This document shows positions 13,535-25,000 of a DNA stretch of 64,000 nt, in pieces (position 1 is the stretch's first letter; every line of letters begins with the position of its first letter). The notes under the pieces were generated by a model. That model made no database searches. It was not told the DNA's origin and saw only the letters and a list, made by a program, of their open reading frames with translations. The stretch is from contig NZ_JAIWIA010000001.1 in the NCBI RefSeq assembly GCF_020176695.1, positions 62,001 to 126,000 of the forward strand. Reading direction: 5' to 3'. Both the position numbers and the translations under genes were made by a program. The stretch is from Massilia sp. MS-15. GTDB lineage: Bacteria; Pseudomonadota; Gammaproteobacteria; Burkholderiales; Burkholderiaceae_D.

Positions 13535-14512
13535 ATGATACTGGCCCACCTGTCCTCCTCCTGGCGCGCACGGCGCCGCCAGCACCCGCCCGCCGCCTGG
13601 GTGCTGGGCGTCCTGCGCAGCCTGCGCGTACTGCGCTACTGGCGCGAACACCAGGCCCTGTGCCGCCTCGACCTGGTGCGCCGCCACCTGGCCGGCGCCC
13701 CGGGCGCGGACCTGTTCCGCCACCTGAGCCAGCGCAGCTACCTGGCGCGCGGCCTGAGCGTACGCGAGCGCGTACAGAGCGTGCTGGCGCACTACCGCTT
13801 CGAGGACGCCCGCTTCGGCGGCGCCTACCACCAGGCCGTGCATGGTGGCAGCGGCCTCACGCTGTGGCGGCACGAAGTGGCGCTGGACCACGGTCACCAC
13901 GTGTTCAGCCTGCGCCTGCAGGCGCCGCCGCGCGGCCTGGCCGAGGGCGAAGGCGGCCTGGCGATCTCGCTGCTGGCCGACGGCAGGCTGCTGCACCGCC
14001 TGTCCTACAGCTGGGTCGATGGCGCGCTGGCCGGCGCCGGCCTGCCCACCGTGCCCTTCATCACGGGCAACGATGGGCGCTGGCACGATGCGGGCGCCGC
14101 CTTCGCCGCCTTCGAGCAGGCCTTCCCCAACAATTCGCCCAGCTTCTTCTGCTTCGCTGCCCTGCAGGGCCTGGCTCAGGCGCTGGGCATCGTCCAGGTG
14201 GCGGCAATCAAGTGCGCCGAGCGGGTCACCGGCGATGCGCGCGACCCGCAACAGGCCGAAAGCGCCTACGACGGCTTCTGGCGCATCCTGGGCGGGGTCG
14301 AGCAGCCAGGCCGCGCTTACCTGATCCACCTGCCCTTCTACCTCAAGCCGCTGGCCGACATGCCGTCCAGGCACCGCAAGCGCGCCGCCCAGCGCCGCGC
14401 ATGCTGGCGCGCCATCGGCGACGCCGCCCGCGGCACGCTGCTGCGCCACCTGGCGCCGGCCGCGCGCCCGCGCACCGAGGCGCAGGCCGCGCCGGCCACC
14501 GCACAGGCCTGA
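13535..14512 (+). CDS. DUF535 (VirK/YbjX) family protein
   Basis: Protein of 325 residues that matches the VirK/YbjX family in layout: an N-terminal Arg/His-rich helical part (LRVLRYWREHQALCRL), then HEVALDHGHHVFSL, a central beta-rich domain and the C-terminal FYDGFWRILGG-like segment, here AYDGFWRILGG. Relatives such as VirK and YbjX in enterobacteria are linked to envelope stress or polymyxin resistance; no catalytic residues are established. It lies alone between a GST gene and a TPP riboswitch. The C-terminus is Arg/Ala-rich and probably disordered. Confidence 0.7.
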   Translation: MILAHLSSSWRARRRQHPPAAWVLGVLRSLRVLRYWREHQALCRLDLVRRHLAGAPGADLFRHLSQRSYLARGLSVRERVQSVLAHYRFEDARFGGAYHQAVHGGSGLTLWRHEVALDHGHHVFSLRLQAPPRGLAEGEGGLAISLLADGRLLHRLSYSWVDGALAGAGLPTVPFITGNDGRWHDAGAAFAAFEQAFPNNSPSFFCFAALQGLAQALGIVQVAAIKCAERVTGDARDPQQAESAYDGFWRILGGVEQPGRAYLIHLPFYLKPLADMPSRHRKRAAQRRACWRAIGDAARGTLLRHLAPAARPRTEAQAAPATAQA

Positions 14513-14520
14513 GCGGCGCC

Positions 14521-14585
14521 TGCCGCGGGTCCCGGCCTTCGGCACCTGCCGCGGGTCCCTGCCGCGGGTCCCTGTTTTCGGCATC
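14521..14585. repeat. 13-bp tandem repeat array with A-B-A-A-B' order
   Basis: TGCCGCGGGTCCC occurs exactly at 14521, 14547 and 14560. The intervening 13-mer GGCCTTCGGCACC (14534) is echoed by TGTTTTCGGCATC (14573). The whole segment has a 13-bp period. It lies between the DUF535 stop and the riboswitch promoter. Its role is unknown. Confidence 0.6.
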
Positions 14586-14624
14586 GGCCCTTGCCACATT
14601 CACCACGCCCGCCCGGGACCGTGG

Positions 14625-14630
14625 TACACT
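14625..14630 (+). promoter_or_regulatory. Possible -10 box for the riboswitch transcript
   Basis: TACACT would place the transcription start at about 14637, immediately before the riboswitch P1 stem. No good -35 hexamer is seen at 16-18 bp. Confidence 0.4.
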
Positions 14631-14637
14631 CGCGCCT

Positions 14638-14727
14638 CGCTAGGGGTCCTGGCGCGCGCGAACAGCGCGCCGCCGGGTGAGAGATACCCTTCGTACCTGA
14701 TCTGGATAATGCCAGCGAAGGAAAGCG
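14638..14727 (+). ncRNA. TPP (THI-box) riboswitch
   Basis: The conserved thiamine pyrophosphate aptamer elements occur in order: AGGGGT on the P2 5' side, a GC-rich P3 arm (GGCGCGC at 14651 with GCGCGCC at 14665), GTGAGAGATACCC with the GAGA pyrimidine-binding loop, then ACCTGATCTGGATAATGCC and AGCGAAGG. CGCT (14638) and AGCG (14724) can close P1. The element precedes a TonB-dependent receptor by about 105 bases, so high TPP should switch that gene off. Confidence 0.92.
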
Positions 14728-14792
14728 CAACGCAGTTCCCATCCTTGTTTGCCCTTCCCCCACGTTGGCTCCGGCTTTTTCTATCAAAAGCA

Positions 14793-14817
14793 GCGCGCCC
14801 TGTCCGACGTGGCGCGC
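14793..14817 (+). promoter_or_regulatory. Candidate riboswitch expression-platform hairpin
   Basis: GCGCGCC (14793-14799) pairs with GGCGCGC (14811-14817), ending 15 bases before the receptor ATG. The same two 7-mers form the aptamer P3 arms, so mutually exclusive pairing is possible. No T run follows, which points to control of translation start or of RNA stability, not intrinsic termination. Confidence 0.45.
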
Positions 14818-14832
14818 GAAAACGAGCAAACC

Positions 14833-16962
14833 ATGACTTTCAAGCTGAAGCAATCCCTCCTCGCCTGCGCCATCGTGCAGGCCTTCTCCAGCGCCGCCTT
14901 GGCGCAGCAGTCTGAGCCCGTGGCCTCGGTGGTGGTCACCGGCAGCCGCGGCCCCGGCAGCGAACGCGCCACCATCGGCGGCTTCGGCGACGCCCCGCTG
15001 CTCGATACCCCGGCCGCGATCACCGCGATCGACCGCGCCCAGATGCTCGATCTGTCGATCCGCAACGTCACCGACGCGGCGCGCTTCGACGCCTCGGTGG
15101 GCGACGCCTACAACGCGGTCGGCTATGCCGAGCAGTTCTCGGTGCGCGGCTTCGCCCTCGACAACGCCAGCAGCTACCGCAAGGACGGCATCGCGATTCC
15201 CGCCGACACCCAGATTCCGCTCGAGAACAAGGAGCGCATCGAGGTGCTGCGCGGCCTGGCGGGCCTGCAGGCCGGCGTGGCGGCGCCGGGCGGCATGGTC
15301 AACTTCGTCACCAAGCGCCCGACCAGTGCGCCGCTGCGCTCCGCGCTGTTCGAGGTGAGCGAACGCGGCACCGTGCACGGCTCGCTCGACCTGGGCGGAC
15401 GCTTCACGGACCGCCGCTTCGGCTACCGGATCAATGCCGCCGCCGAAGACCTGAAATCCTACGTGCGCCGCGCCGACGGCGAGCGCCAGTTCGTCTCGGC
15501 CGCCTTCGACTGGCAGGTGACGCCGGACGCGCAGCTGGCGCTCGACCTCGACCACCAGCACCGGTCCCAGGTCACGGCGCCGGGCTACCAGCTGCTGCGC
15601 AACGAGGTCCTGCCGACCGGCGTGTCGCCGAAGACCCTGCTCAACGACCAGCCCTGGACCAGGCCGGTGGAAACGGACAGCAGCAACCTGGGCCTGCGCC
15701 TCGACTACCGTGTGGATGCGGACTGGAACGCGCAGGTCAGCGCCAACAAGCACTGGTTCAAGCGCGACGACTACACCGCCTTCCCCTACGGCTGCAGCTA
15801 CGAGGGCGACGGCTTCTATCCAGGCTACTGTTCGAACGGCGACTTCGACGTCTACGACTACCAGAGCACGGGCGAGCGCAAGACCCCATGGGGCATGCAG
15901 GCCATGCTGCAGGGCCGCTTCGCCACCGGCGCGGTGCGCCACCGGCTGACCGTCGGCGCCGCGCTCTCCGAGCGCCACGACAGCTACGGCGAATATGTCT
16001 ATGACGGGGTCGGCTACAGCAACATCTGGAATCCGCGCGTGGTGGACCCGGTCGCCCCCGATCGCCGCACCGGCCCGGTGATGGAGCGCCGCACCGACCG
16101 CGAGACGGCCCTGTTCGCGCAGGACGTCCTGAGCCTGAACGACGCGCTCACGCTGCACGCCGGCCTGCGCTGGGTGAAGCTCAAGCGCGACGAGCTGGAC
16201 GACCTGGAACAGGGCTGGGTGCATGCCCAGGACAGCTTCGTGCTGCCGAGCGTGGCGCTGGTCTACAAGCCGGCGCCGTACTTAAGCCTGTATGGTTCGC
16301 TGAGCCACGGCCTGCAGCACGGCGGCATCGCCGAGATGGGCACCGAGAACGAAGGCAGCGTACTGCCGCCCGGCCGCGCGAAGCAGGTCGAACTGGGCGC
16401 CAAGGGCGTGCTGAACCGCGCGATGACGGTGTCCGCGGCCGTGTTCGACATCCGCCAGGGCCTGGAATATGTCAACGAGGCCAACTACCTGGTGCGCGCC
16501 GGCCGCCAGCGCCACCGCGGACTCGAGTTCGCGGCCCAGGGCCGGCTGGACGCCCGCCTGCAATACAGCCTGTCACTGATGGCGCTGCAGGCCAGGCAGA
16601 CCGGCACCGGCGACGCCAGCGTCGAAGGCAAGCGCGTGACCAACGTGCCGCAGCTGCGTTCCACCGCCTGGGTCGAATACGCAGTGCCGGCCGTGGCAGG
16701 GCTGAAGCTGGACGCGACCTGGCAGTACGCGGGCAGCAAGGCCTTCGATCCGGAGAACCGCGCCATCGTCCCGGCCTACCACGTGGCCGCGCTGGGCGGG
16801 TCCTATGCCCTGCGCGTCGGGAACGTCGGCGCCGTGCTGCGCGCGCGCGTGGACAACCTGTTCGACAGGTTCTACTGGCGCGACGTGTCCCAGTCGCTGG
16901 GCGGCTACCTGCTGCCGGGCGCCCCGCGCACCTTCCGGGTGTCGGCCCAGTTCGACTTCTGA
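14833..16962 (+). CDS. TonB-dependent outer membrane receptor under TPP riboswitch control
   Basis: Outer-membrane receptor of 709 residues. It has a signal peptide (MTFKLKQSLLACAIVQAF, cleavage near ALAQQ), a VVVTGSR segment near the mature N-terminus, a plug domain with FSVRGF and GVAAPGGMVNFVTKRP, and a 22-strand barrel ending in the terminal Phe (VSAQFDF). The start at 14833 was chosen because the signal peptide begins there; earlier in-frame ATGs lie within the leader RNA. The plug resembles siderophore receptors (FhuA/FpvA type), but the riboswitch makes thiamine, or a precursor or phosphate ester, the likely cargo. It converges with a PnuC-family transporter and a NadR-like kinase. Confidence 0.88.
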   Translation: MTFKLKQSLLACAIVQAFSSAALAQQSEPVASVVVTGSRGPGSERATIGGFGDAPLLDTPAAITAIDRAQMLDLSIRNVTDAARFDASVGDAYNAVGYAEQFSVRGFALDNASSYRKDGIAIPADTQIPLENKERIEVLRGLAGLQAGVAAPGGMVNFVTKRPTSAPLRSALFEVSERGTVHGSLDLGGRFTDRRFGYRINAAAEDLKSYVRRADGERQFVSAAFDWQVTPDAQLALDLDHQHRSQVTAPGYQLLRNEVLPTGVSPKTLLNDQPWTRPVETDSSNLGLRLDYRVDADWNAQVSANKHWFKRDDYTAFPYGCSYEGDGFYPGYCSNGDFDVYDYQSTGERKTPWGMQAMLQGRFATGAVRHRLTVGAALSERHDSYGEYVYDGVGYSNIWNPRVVDPVAPDRRTGPVMERRTDRETALFAQDVLSLNDALTLHAGLRWVKLKRDELDDLEQGWVHAQDSFVLPSVALVYKPAPYLSLYGSLSHGLQHGGIAEMGTENEGSVLPPGRAKQVELGAKGVLNRAMTVSAAVFDIRQGLEYVNEANYLVRAGRQRHRGLEFAAQGRLDARLQYSLSLMALQARQTGTGDASVEGKRVTNVPQLRSTAWVEYAVPAVAGLKLDATWQYAGSKAFDPENRAIVPAYHVAALGGSYALRVGNVGAVLRARVDNLFDRFYWRDVSQSLGGYLLPGAPRTFRVSAQFDF

Positions 16963-16966
16963 ACCG

Positions 16967-16995
16967 GCTGGCATCGGCATCACGCCGATGCCAGC
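16967..16995. terminator. Bidirectional hairpin between receptor and NadR-like kinase genes
   Basis: GCTGGCATCGGC and GCCGATGCCAGC form a perfect 12-bp stem with loop ATCAC. It begins four bases after the receptor stop and includes the last codons of the converging kinase gene. It has no T run but is placed as expected for a shared terminator. Confidence 0.55.
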
Positions 16996-17516
16996 AGCGC
17001 CTGCACCCGCCGCAGGCGCTGTTCCAGGTCCCCTTCCAGCAGCACGTACGCGATCTGCCTGCGCGCGAGCGTCTCGACCAGCATCGCGTGCACCTGCTGG
17101 CGCACGGCCTCCGATTCGCGCTGCAGGCCATCGGGCTCCCACGGGCCGTCCGGTGCCGTGACCAGGGTCCAGGCGTAGTCGTGACGGCGGTCCAGCTCGG
17201 CCAGCTGCGGATCGACCCGCCCCCAGTACTGGCGGCTGTACAGCGCCGTCATCAGGGGCGTGGTATCGCAGAACAGGAAGCGCCTGGCCTGCGCCGCCGC
17301 TTCGTCCTCGCGCGCACGCTGGGCCAGCGCGATCGGATACTGGTCGCGTTCGAAGGGCACGCGCCCGTGGGTATCGACGAACTCGCGCAGGTATTCCGGC
17401 ACCCACACGGTGCCATAATGCCGCGCCAGCGCCTCGCACAGGGTCGACTTGCCGGACGATTCCGCGCCCAGCACCGCCACCCGCCGTACCGGCCCCTCCA
17501 CGACCGCTGCGCTCAC
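16980..17516 (-). CDS. NadR-like P-loop kinase (AAA_28 family)
   Basis: P-loop protein of 178 residues with Walker A GAESSGKSTL, followed by WVPEYLREFVD and LFCDTTPLMTALYSRQYWG, the pattern of the ribosylnicotinamide kinase domain of NadR. No adenylyltransferase or HTH domain is attached. The GTG start overlaps the pnuC-type stop (GTGA), so the two are coupled: the transporter brings a vitamin in and the kinase traps it by phosphorylation. The substrate may be nicotinamide riboside; given the adjoining TPP-controlled receptor, thiamine is an equally good or better candidate. Confidence 0.75.
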   Translation of the reverse strand: MSAAVVEGPVRRVAVLGAESSGKSTLCEALARHYGTVWVPEYLREFVDTHGRVPFERDQYPIALAQRAREDEAAAQARRFLFCDTTPLMTALYSRQYWGRVDPQLAELDRRHDYAWTLVTAPDGPWEPDGLQRESEAVRQQVHAMLVETLARRQIAYVLLEGDLEQRLRRVQALLASA

Positions 17517-18106
17517 GCATCCCTCCGCGCGATGTTCGACCAGGCGCGCCAGCCGGTCCAGGCCAGCACCACGAACACGGCGTACAGGATGGCGGTCAGG
17601 TAGAGGTCCTTGTACACATACAGGCCGACATAGAGCACGTCCACCACGATCCAGACCAGCCAGTTCTCGACCTTCTTGCGGCCCAGCAGGAGCTGGCCGA
17701 GCAGGCTGCCCGCGGTCAGGAAGCCGTCCGCGTGCGGCACGTCGGTATCGGTGAGGTGGTCGAGGAACTGGGACAGCAGCACGAAACCGATCGCCCAGCC
17801 GGCGATGGCCCAGCCCCAGCCGCCGCGCTTGCAGCGCGTCACCACCAGCGGCTGCTCGCCGGCGCCGTGCAGCCACTGGTACCAGCCCCACACCGAGGCC
17901 GCGATGAACACGAACTGCAGGCCCATGTCGCCATACAGCCTGGCCTCGAAGAACACCCCCGCATAGGTGGCCGAGGAGACGATCGAGAACAGCCAGGCCC
18001 AGTGCTTCTGGCGGATGTTGAGCAGCACGGTGGTCGCCGCCAGCAGGAAGGAGACGAGTTCCAGCGGGGTGGTGCTGAAACCGAGGACGGCAAGCGGTTC
18101 GTTCAT
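17513..18106 (-). CDS. PnuC-family vitamin transporter (PnuC or PnuT)
   Basis: Inner-membrane protein of 197 residues with seven to eight hydrophobic segments. The PnuC signatures are present: a first-half SIVSSATYAGVFFEARLYGD and a second-half NWLVWIVVDVLYVGLYVYKD. Family members carry nicotinamide riboside (PnuC), riboflavin (PnuX) or thiamine (PnuT) by facilitated diffusion, with trapping by a kinase. The overlapping kinase gene and the convergent TPP-regulated receptor suggest PnuT, but no riboswitch of its own was found in the 246 bp upstream. No strong ribosome binding site is visible at ATG 18106. Confidence 0.78.
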   Translation of the reverse strand: MNEPLAVLGFSTTPLELVSFLLAATTVLLNIRQKHWAWLFSIVSSATYAGVFFEARLYGDMGLQFVFIAASVWGWYQWLHGAGEQPLVVTRCKRGGWGWAIAGWAIGFVLLSQFLDHLTDTDVPHADGFLTAGSLLGQLLLGRKKVENWLVWIVVDVLYVGLYVYKDLYLTAILYAVFVVLAWTGWRAWSNIARRDA

Positions 18107-18296
18107 GCGCGGCAGGAAGGGAGGATGTCAGGTCAACAGGCGATTATGGGAGGTGGCGCGCGAATCCGCAAGCTGCGCGGGCATCTCCTCCCGCGGCGCC
18201 CCGGCCAGGCCGGGCCAGCAAGCGAAACAGGGCGAGCTGCTGCTCGAACTGCCCGGCAGTTCAGTCCTCATCTATCTATCCGGTTGACTGCGCCAT

Positions 18297-18334
18297 AAAA
18301 AACACCGCGCCGGGATCGCTCCCTGGCGCGGTGT
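18297..18334 (-). terminator. Rho-independent terminator of the S46 peptidase gene
   Basis: CACCGCGCC and GGCGCGGTG form a 9-bp stem extended by GGGA/TCCC, and six T residues follow on the minus strand (18302-18297). It lies just after the peptidase stop codon at 18353. The remaining spacer up to the PnuC-type gene at 18106 has no gene I can support. Confidence 0.85.
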
Positions 18335-18352
18335 CGTCGACGGCGTACCGGA

Positions 18353-20494
<2,142 letters not shown>

Positions 20495-20614
20495 GGTGAA
20501 CCCCGGATGAGTAAAAAAGGCAGTCCGGAGTATAGCTTTCTTGTATCTGTGGCGGGTCGTTTTTTGGCGTATTGACGGGCGCGCCGCCACGCCCGCCTCC
20601 TCTGGTTGCCGCCC

Positions 20615-22021
20615 TTATTGCCCCGCGCGCCAGCCACCGCCCAGTGCCTGGATCAGCGCCACCGCCGCCGCCTGGCGGTCGGCCTGCGCCTGTACCAGCG
20701 AGCGCCGCGCATTCAGTGCCGTGGCCTGGGCCTGCACCACTTCGGAGTAGCTCACCTGCCCCGCGCGGTAGCGGTTCATGATCTGCTGCTCGACCTTGTC
20801 GGCCGCCTCGGAGGCCACCTGGCGCAGCGCCTGCTGCTGTTCCAGCACGCGCACCGCGGTCAACCCGTCCTCGACCTGGCCGAAGGCGTTCAGCACCGTC
20901 TGGCGGTAGCGCGCCACCGCGGCCTGGTGGCGCGCCTCGGCACCCGCCACGCTGGCCCGGGTGGCGCCGGCATTGAAGATGGCCTGGGCGGCCGACAGGC
21001 CGAAGGACCAGGCCGCGTTCGAGGCCGAGAACAGGTCGCCCACCCGGCTGCCGCCCGTACCCAGCGAGGCCGACAGGCCGATGTTCGGGAAGTAGGCCGA
21101 GCGCGCGATGCCGATCTCCGCGTTGGCGGCCGCCACGTCGCGCTCGGCGGCGGCGATGTCGGGACGGCGCTGCAGCAGCAGCGAGGGCACGCCGACCGGC
21201 ACCGCCGGTACCGAGGCGCGCCAGTCGGGCAGCGCGGCCAGCGCGAACCCGGCAGGCGCCCGTCCTACCAGGATCGCGATCGCATGCTCGAACTGGGCGC
21301 GCTGGCGGGCAAGGCCAAGGGCGTCGTTGCGCGCGCTGGCCAGCTGGGTCTGGGCCTGCAGCACGTCGGTGCGGGCGACGATGCCAACATTGAAGCGGTT
21401 CTCGGTAATGCGCAGCTCGCGCTCGTAGCCGGCGATGGTGCGCCCCAAGAGCGCGCTCTGGGCATCGAGCGCGCGCAGGGCGAAGTAGTTGGCGGCCAGC
21501 TCGCCCTGGGCCGACAGGCGCGCGCTGGCCAGGTCCGCGGCGCTGGCATCAAGGCCCGCCTGGGCGCTGGTGACGCCGGCGCGCAGGCGCCCCCATACGT
21601 CGGGTTCCCAGCTGCCGCCCAGGTTCAGGCGGTAGGAGCTATCGGCGCCCTGCCCGCGCACGCCGGAACGGTCGGCGCCCAGGTTCAGGTTCACGCTCGG
21701 GAACAGCGCGGCGCGCTGCTGCTGGACCAGGGCCCGCGCCTGAGCATAGTTGGCCACCGCCAGCGCCACGTTCTGGTTCGAGACGTCCACGCTCGCCGCC
21801 AACCCGTCCAGCACCGGATCGCCGAACAGCTGCCACCAGGGGCCGCGCTCGAGCGCGTCGGCGGGCGCGGCCGGCACCCAGCCCTCGGCCTCCTTGAAGG
21901 CCGCCGGCTCCGGCGTGCCGGGGACCTGGTAGGCGGGGCCGACGGCGCAGCCGGCTGCCAGGCTGGCGGCCAGAGCGAGGATGGTCAGGCGGATGATGGC
22001 GTGGATTCGCATGGGTATCAT
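20615..22021 (-). CDS. Outer membrane factor lipoprotein of RND efflux pump (OprM/NodT family)
   Basis: Protein of 468 residues in the TolC-like outer membrane factor family. The signal peptide ends in a lipobox (LAAGC), so the mature N-terminus is probably lipid-anchored. Two long helical repeats follow (for example ANYFALRALDAQSALLGRTI and AVARYRQTVLNAFGQVEDGL), with GPWWQLFGDPVLD near the N-terminus, typical of NodT proteins. It is the last gene of an operon: its ATG overlaps the stop of the mdtC-like gene (ATGA). It forms the exit duct for the MdtABC-type pump. A second Met at codon 4 is the alternative start. Confidence 0.88.
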   Translation of the reverse strand: MIPMRIHAIIRLTILALAASLAAGCAVGPAYQVPGTPEPAAFKEAEGWVPAAPADALERGPWWQLFGDPVLDGLAASVDVSNQNVALAVANYAQARALVQQQRAALFPSVNLNLGADRSGVRGQGADSSYRLNLGGSWEPDVWGRLRAGVTSAQAGLDASAADLASARLSAQGELAANYFALRALDAQSALLGRTIAGYERELRITENRFNVGIVARTDVLQAQTQLASARNDALGLARQRAQFEHAIAILVGRAPAGFALAALPDWRASVPAVPVGVPSLLLQRRPDIAAAERDVAAANAEIGIARSAYFPNIGLSASLGTGGSRVGDLFSASNAAWSFGLSAAQAIFNAGATRASVAGAEARHQAAVARYRQTVLNAFGQVEDGLTAVRVLEQQQALRQVASEAADKVEQQIMNRYRAGQVSYSEVVQAQATALNARRSLVQAQADRQAAAVALIQALGGGWRAGQ

Positions 22022-25000
22022 GGCTGTACGGTATTCGGATAGGCGGCATCGCCACCCTCGGCATGGCGGGTCAGTTCGTGCTCGTTGGGCTTTTTTGTGC
22101 GCAGCTTGTCGAGCAGGACGTAGACCACCGGCGTGGTGAGCAGGGTCAGGAGCTGGCTGGCGACCAGGCCGCCGATGATGGCGATGCCGAGCGGGCGGCG
22201 CAGCTCGGAGCCTTCCCCAAAGCCGATCGCCAGCGGCAGCGCGCCCAGGGCGGCGGCCAGGGTGGTCATCAGGATCGGGCGGAAGCGCAGCAGGCAGGCT
22301 TCGCGCACCGCGGCGGTCGCAGACATGCCGCGCGCGCGCTCGGCCTCCAGCGCGAAGTCGATGATCAGGATCGCGTTCTTCTTGACGATGCCGATCAGGA
22401 GGAAGACCCCGATCAGGGCGATGATCGAGAACTCCATGTCGAACATCAGCAGCGCCAGCACGGCGCCCACCCCGGCCGAGGGCAGCGTGGACAGCACCGT
22501 CACCGGATGCACCAGGCTCTCGTACAGGATGCCGAGCACGATGTAGATGACCACGATGGCGGCCAGGATCAGCATGGGCTGCTCGTCGGACGATTCCTGG
22601 GCGGCGCGCGCCGTGCCCTCGAAGCTGCCGCGTACGTTCGACGGCATCGCGATGTCGGCTTCGGCCTGCTTGACGGCGTTCTGGCCGTCTTCCAGGTTGT
22701 AGCCGTCGGCCAGGTTGAACGACACCGTGGTCGCCAGCTCGCCGTCCTGGTGGTTGACCGAGGTCGGGGTGGAGCTCTCGGCGAAGCTGGCCAGGGCCAT
22801 CAGCGGCACCATGGTGGTGGCGCTGGATGACAGGGCCGCACCGCTGGCCGGGTCGCGCGCGGCGGTCAGGTTGGACGAAGCGGACGACGCACCGGATGCG
22901 CCGCCGGAAGCCTGTGCCCCTGCAGCGCCGCCGCCACCTCCACGTGCCGGCACATACACGTCGCGCAGGGCTTCCGGCGACTGGGCGTAGCGCTGGGCCA
23001 CGCCCATGATCACCCGGTACTGGTTCAGCTCATCGTAGATATTGGCCACCTGGCGCTGGCCGAAGTTGTTGTACAGCGCATTGTTGACGTCGCGCGTGCC
23101 GACGCCGAGGCGCGCCGCGGTGTCCTTGTCGATGGTGACGAAAGTCTCGACCCCGTTCTCGGCCTGGTCGGTGTCGACGTCGACCAGGGCCGGCTGGCGC
23201 TTCATCGACTCGGCCAGGCGCGTGGCCCACTGCTTCAGGTCGGCCGCATTGTCGCTCTTCAGGGTGTACTGGTAGGTCGAATTGCTGGAACGGCCGCCCA
23301 TGCGCAGGTCCTGCACCGGGTTCAGGAAGATCGACACGCCGGTCACGCGCGCCATCCGGGGGCGCAGGCGCGCGATCACGGCCTGGCCGGTGTCGCCCTT
23401 GGCGCGCTCGGCGACCGGCTTGAGGTTGATGAACATGAAGCCGCCGCCGGCGCGCCCGCCGCCGGTAAAGGCGACCACCGTGTCCACCGCCGGGTCGCGC
23501 TTGATGATGTTCACCAGCTGGCGCAGCTTGTCCTGCATGGCCTGGAACGAGATGCTCTGGTCGGCGCGGATGCCGCCATTGAGCTGGCCCGTGTCCTGTT
23601 GCGGAAAGAAACCCTTGGGCGCGGCGCTGAACAGGTAAACGTTCAGCGCCACCACGAAGCCGAGGATCAGCATCACCAGCAGCTTGCTGGCGAGCGCCCA
23701 GTCGAGCGCGTGCTCGTAGCCGCGCAGCACCTTGCCGAAGCCCCGCTCCGACCAGCGCGCGAGCACGCCGGGTTTCTTCTCCTTGTCTTCCTTGCGCAGC
23801 AGCCAGGCGCACATCATGGGCGTGGTGGTCAGCGAGATCACCAGCGAGATCATCACCGCCGCCGACAGGGTGACCGCGAACTCGCGGAACAGGCGCCCCA
23901 CCTGCCCGCCCATGAACAGCAGCGGAATGAACACCGCCACCAGCGACAGCGAGATCGACAGTACCGTGAAGCCGACCTCGCGCGCACCCAGCAGGGCCGC
24001 CTTCATGCGGTCCATGCCCGCTTCGATGTGGCGCGCCGTGTTTTCCAGCACCACGATGGCGTCGTCGACCACGAAGCCGGTCGCCACCGTCAGCGCCATC
24101 AGCGACAGGTTGTTCAGGCTGAAGCCCAGCAGGTACATGACGCCGAAGGTGCCCAGCAACGACACGATGGTGGCCACCGCCGGGATGATGGTGGCGCGCA
24201 CGCTGCGCAGGAACACGCTGACCACCAGTACCACCAGCAGGATCGACAGCACCAGGGTGAATTCGATCTCATGCAGCGAGGAGCGGATCGAATTGGTGCG
24301 GTCCGAGGCCACCTGCAGGGTGACGTCGCCAGGCAACTGGGCCTGCAGCGTCGGCAGCAGCGCGCGCACGCCGTCCACAGTCTCGATGACGTTGGCGTCC
24401 GGCTGGCGCGTCACCAGGACGATGACCGCCGGCTCGCCGTTGAACAGGCCGAGCGTGTTGACGTTCTCGACCCCGTCGATGACCTCGGCCACGTCGCGCA
24501 GGCGGATCGCCGCGCCGTCGCGCCAGGCCACGACCAGGTCGCGGTAGTCGGCCGCCAGCGGGCGTCCGCTGTTCGCGGCCCCGGCCGGCTGTGAATAGAT
24601 CTGGAAGCGGTTGCCCGCGCCTTCGATCGCCCCCTTGGGACGGTTGGCGTTGGTGGACTGGATCGCGGCGCGCACGTCCTCGCTCGACAGGCCGACCTTG
24701 TTGAGCGCGTAGGGCAGCAGCTCGACGCGCACCGCCGGCAGCGAGCCGCCGCCGATTTCCACTTCGCCCACGCCTTTCACCTGGGCCAGGCGCTGCTGCA
24801 CCAGGTTCGACACCGATTCATAGATCTGGCCGGGCGAGCGCGTCCTGGAGGTGAGCGCCAGGATGATCACCGGCGCGTCGGACGGATTGGCCTTGCGGTA
24901 GGTCGGGTTGCTGCGCAGGGTGGCCGGCAGGTCGGCGCGCGAGGCATTGATCGCGGCCTGCACTTCGCGCGCGGCCGAGTCGATCTTGCGGTTCAGGTCG

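Noticed and set aside
18107..18352. A second TPP riboswitch in front of the PnuC-family gene
   Set aside because: No THI-box sequence (GAGA loop, CTGATCTGG or AATGCCAGCG) is found on the minus strand in this spacer.
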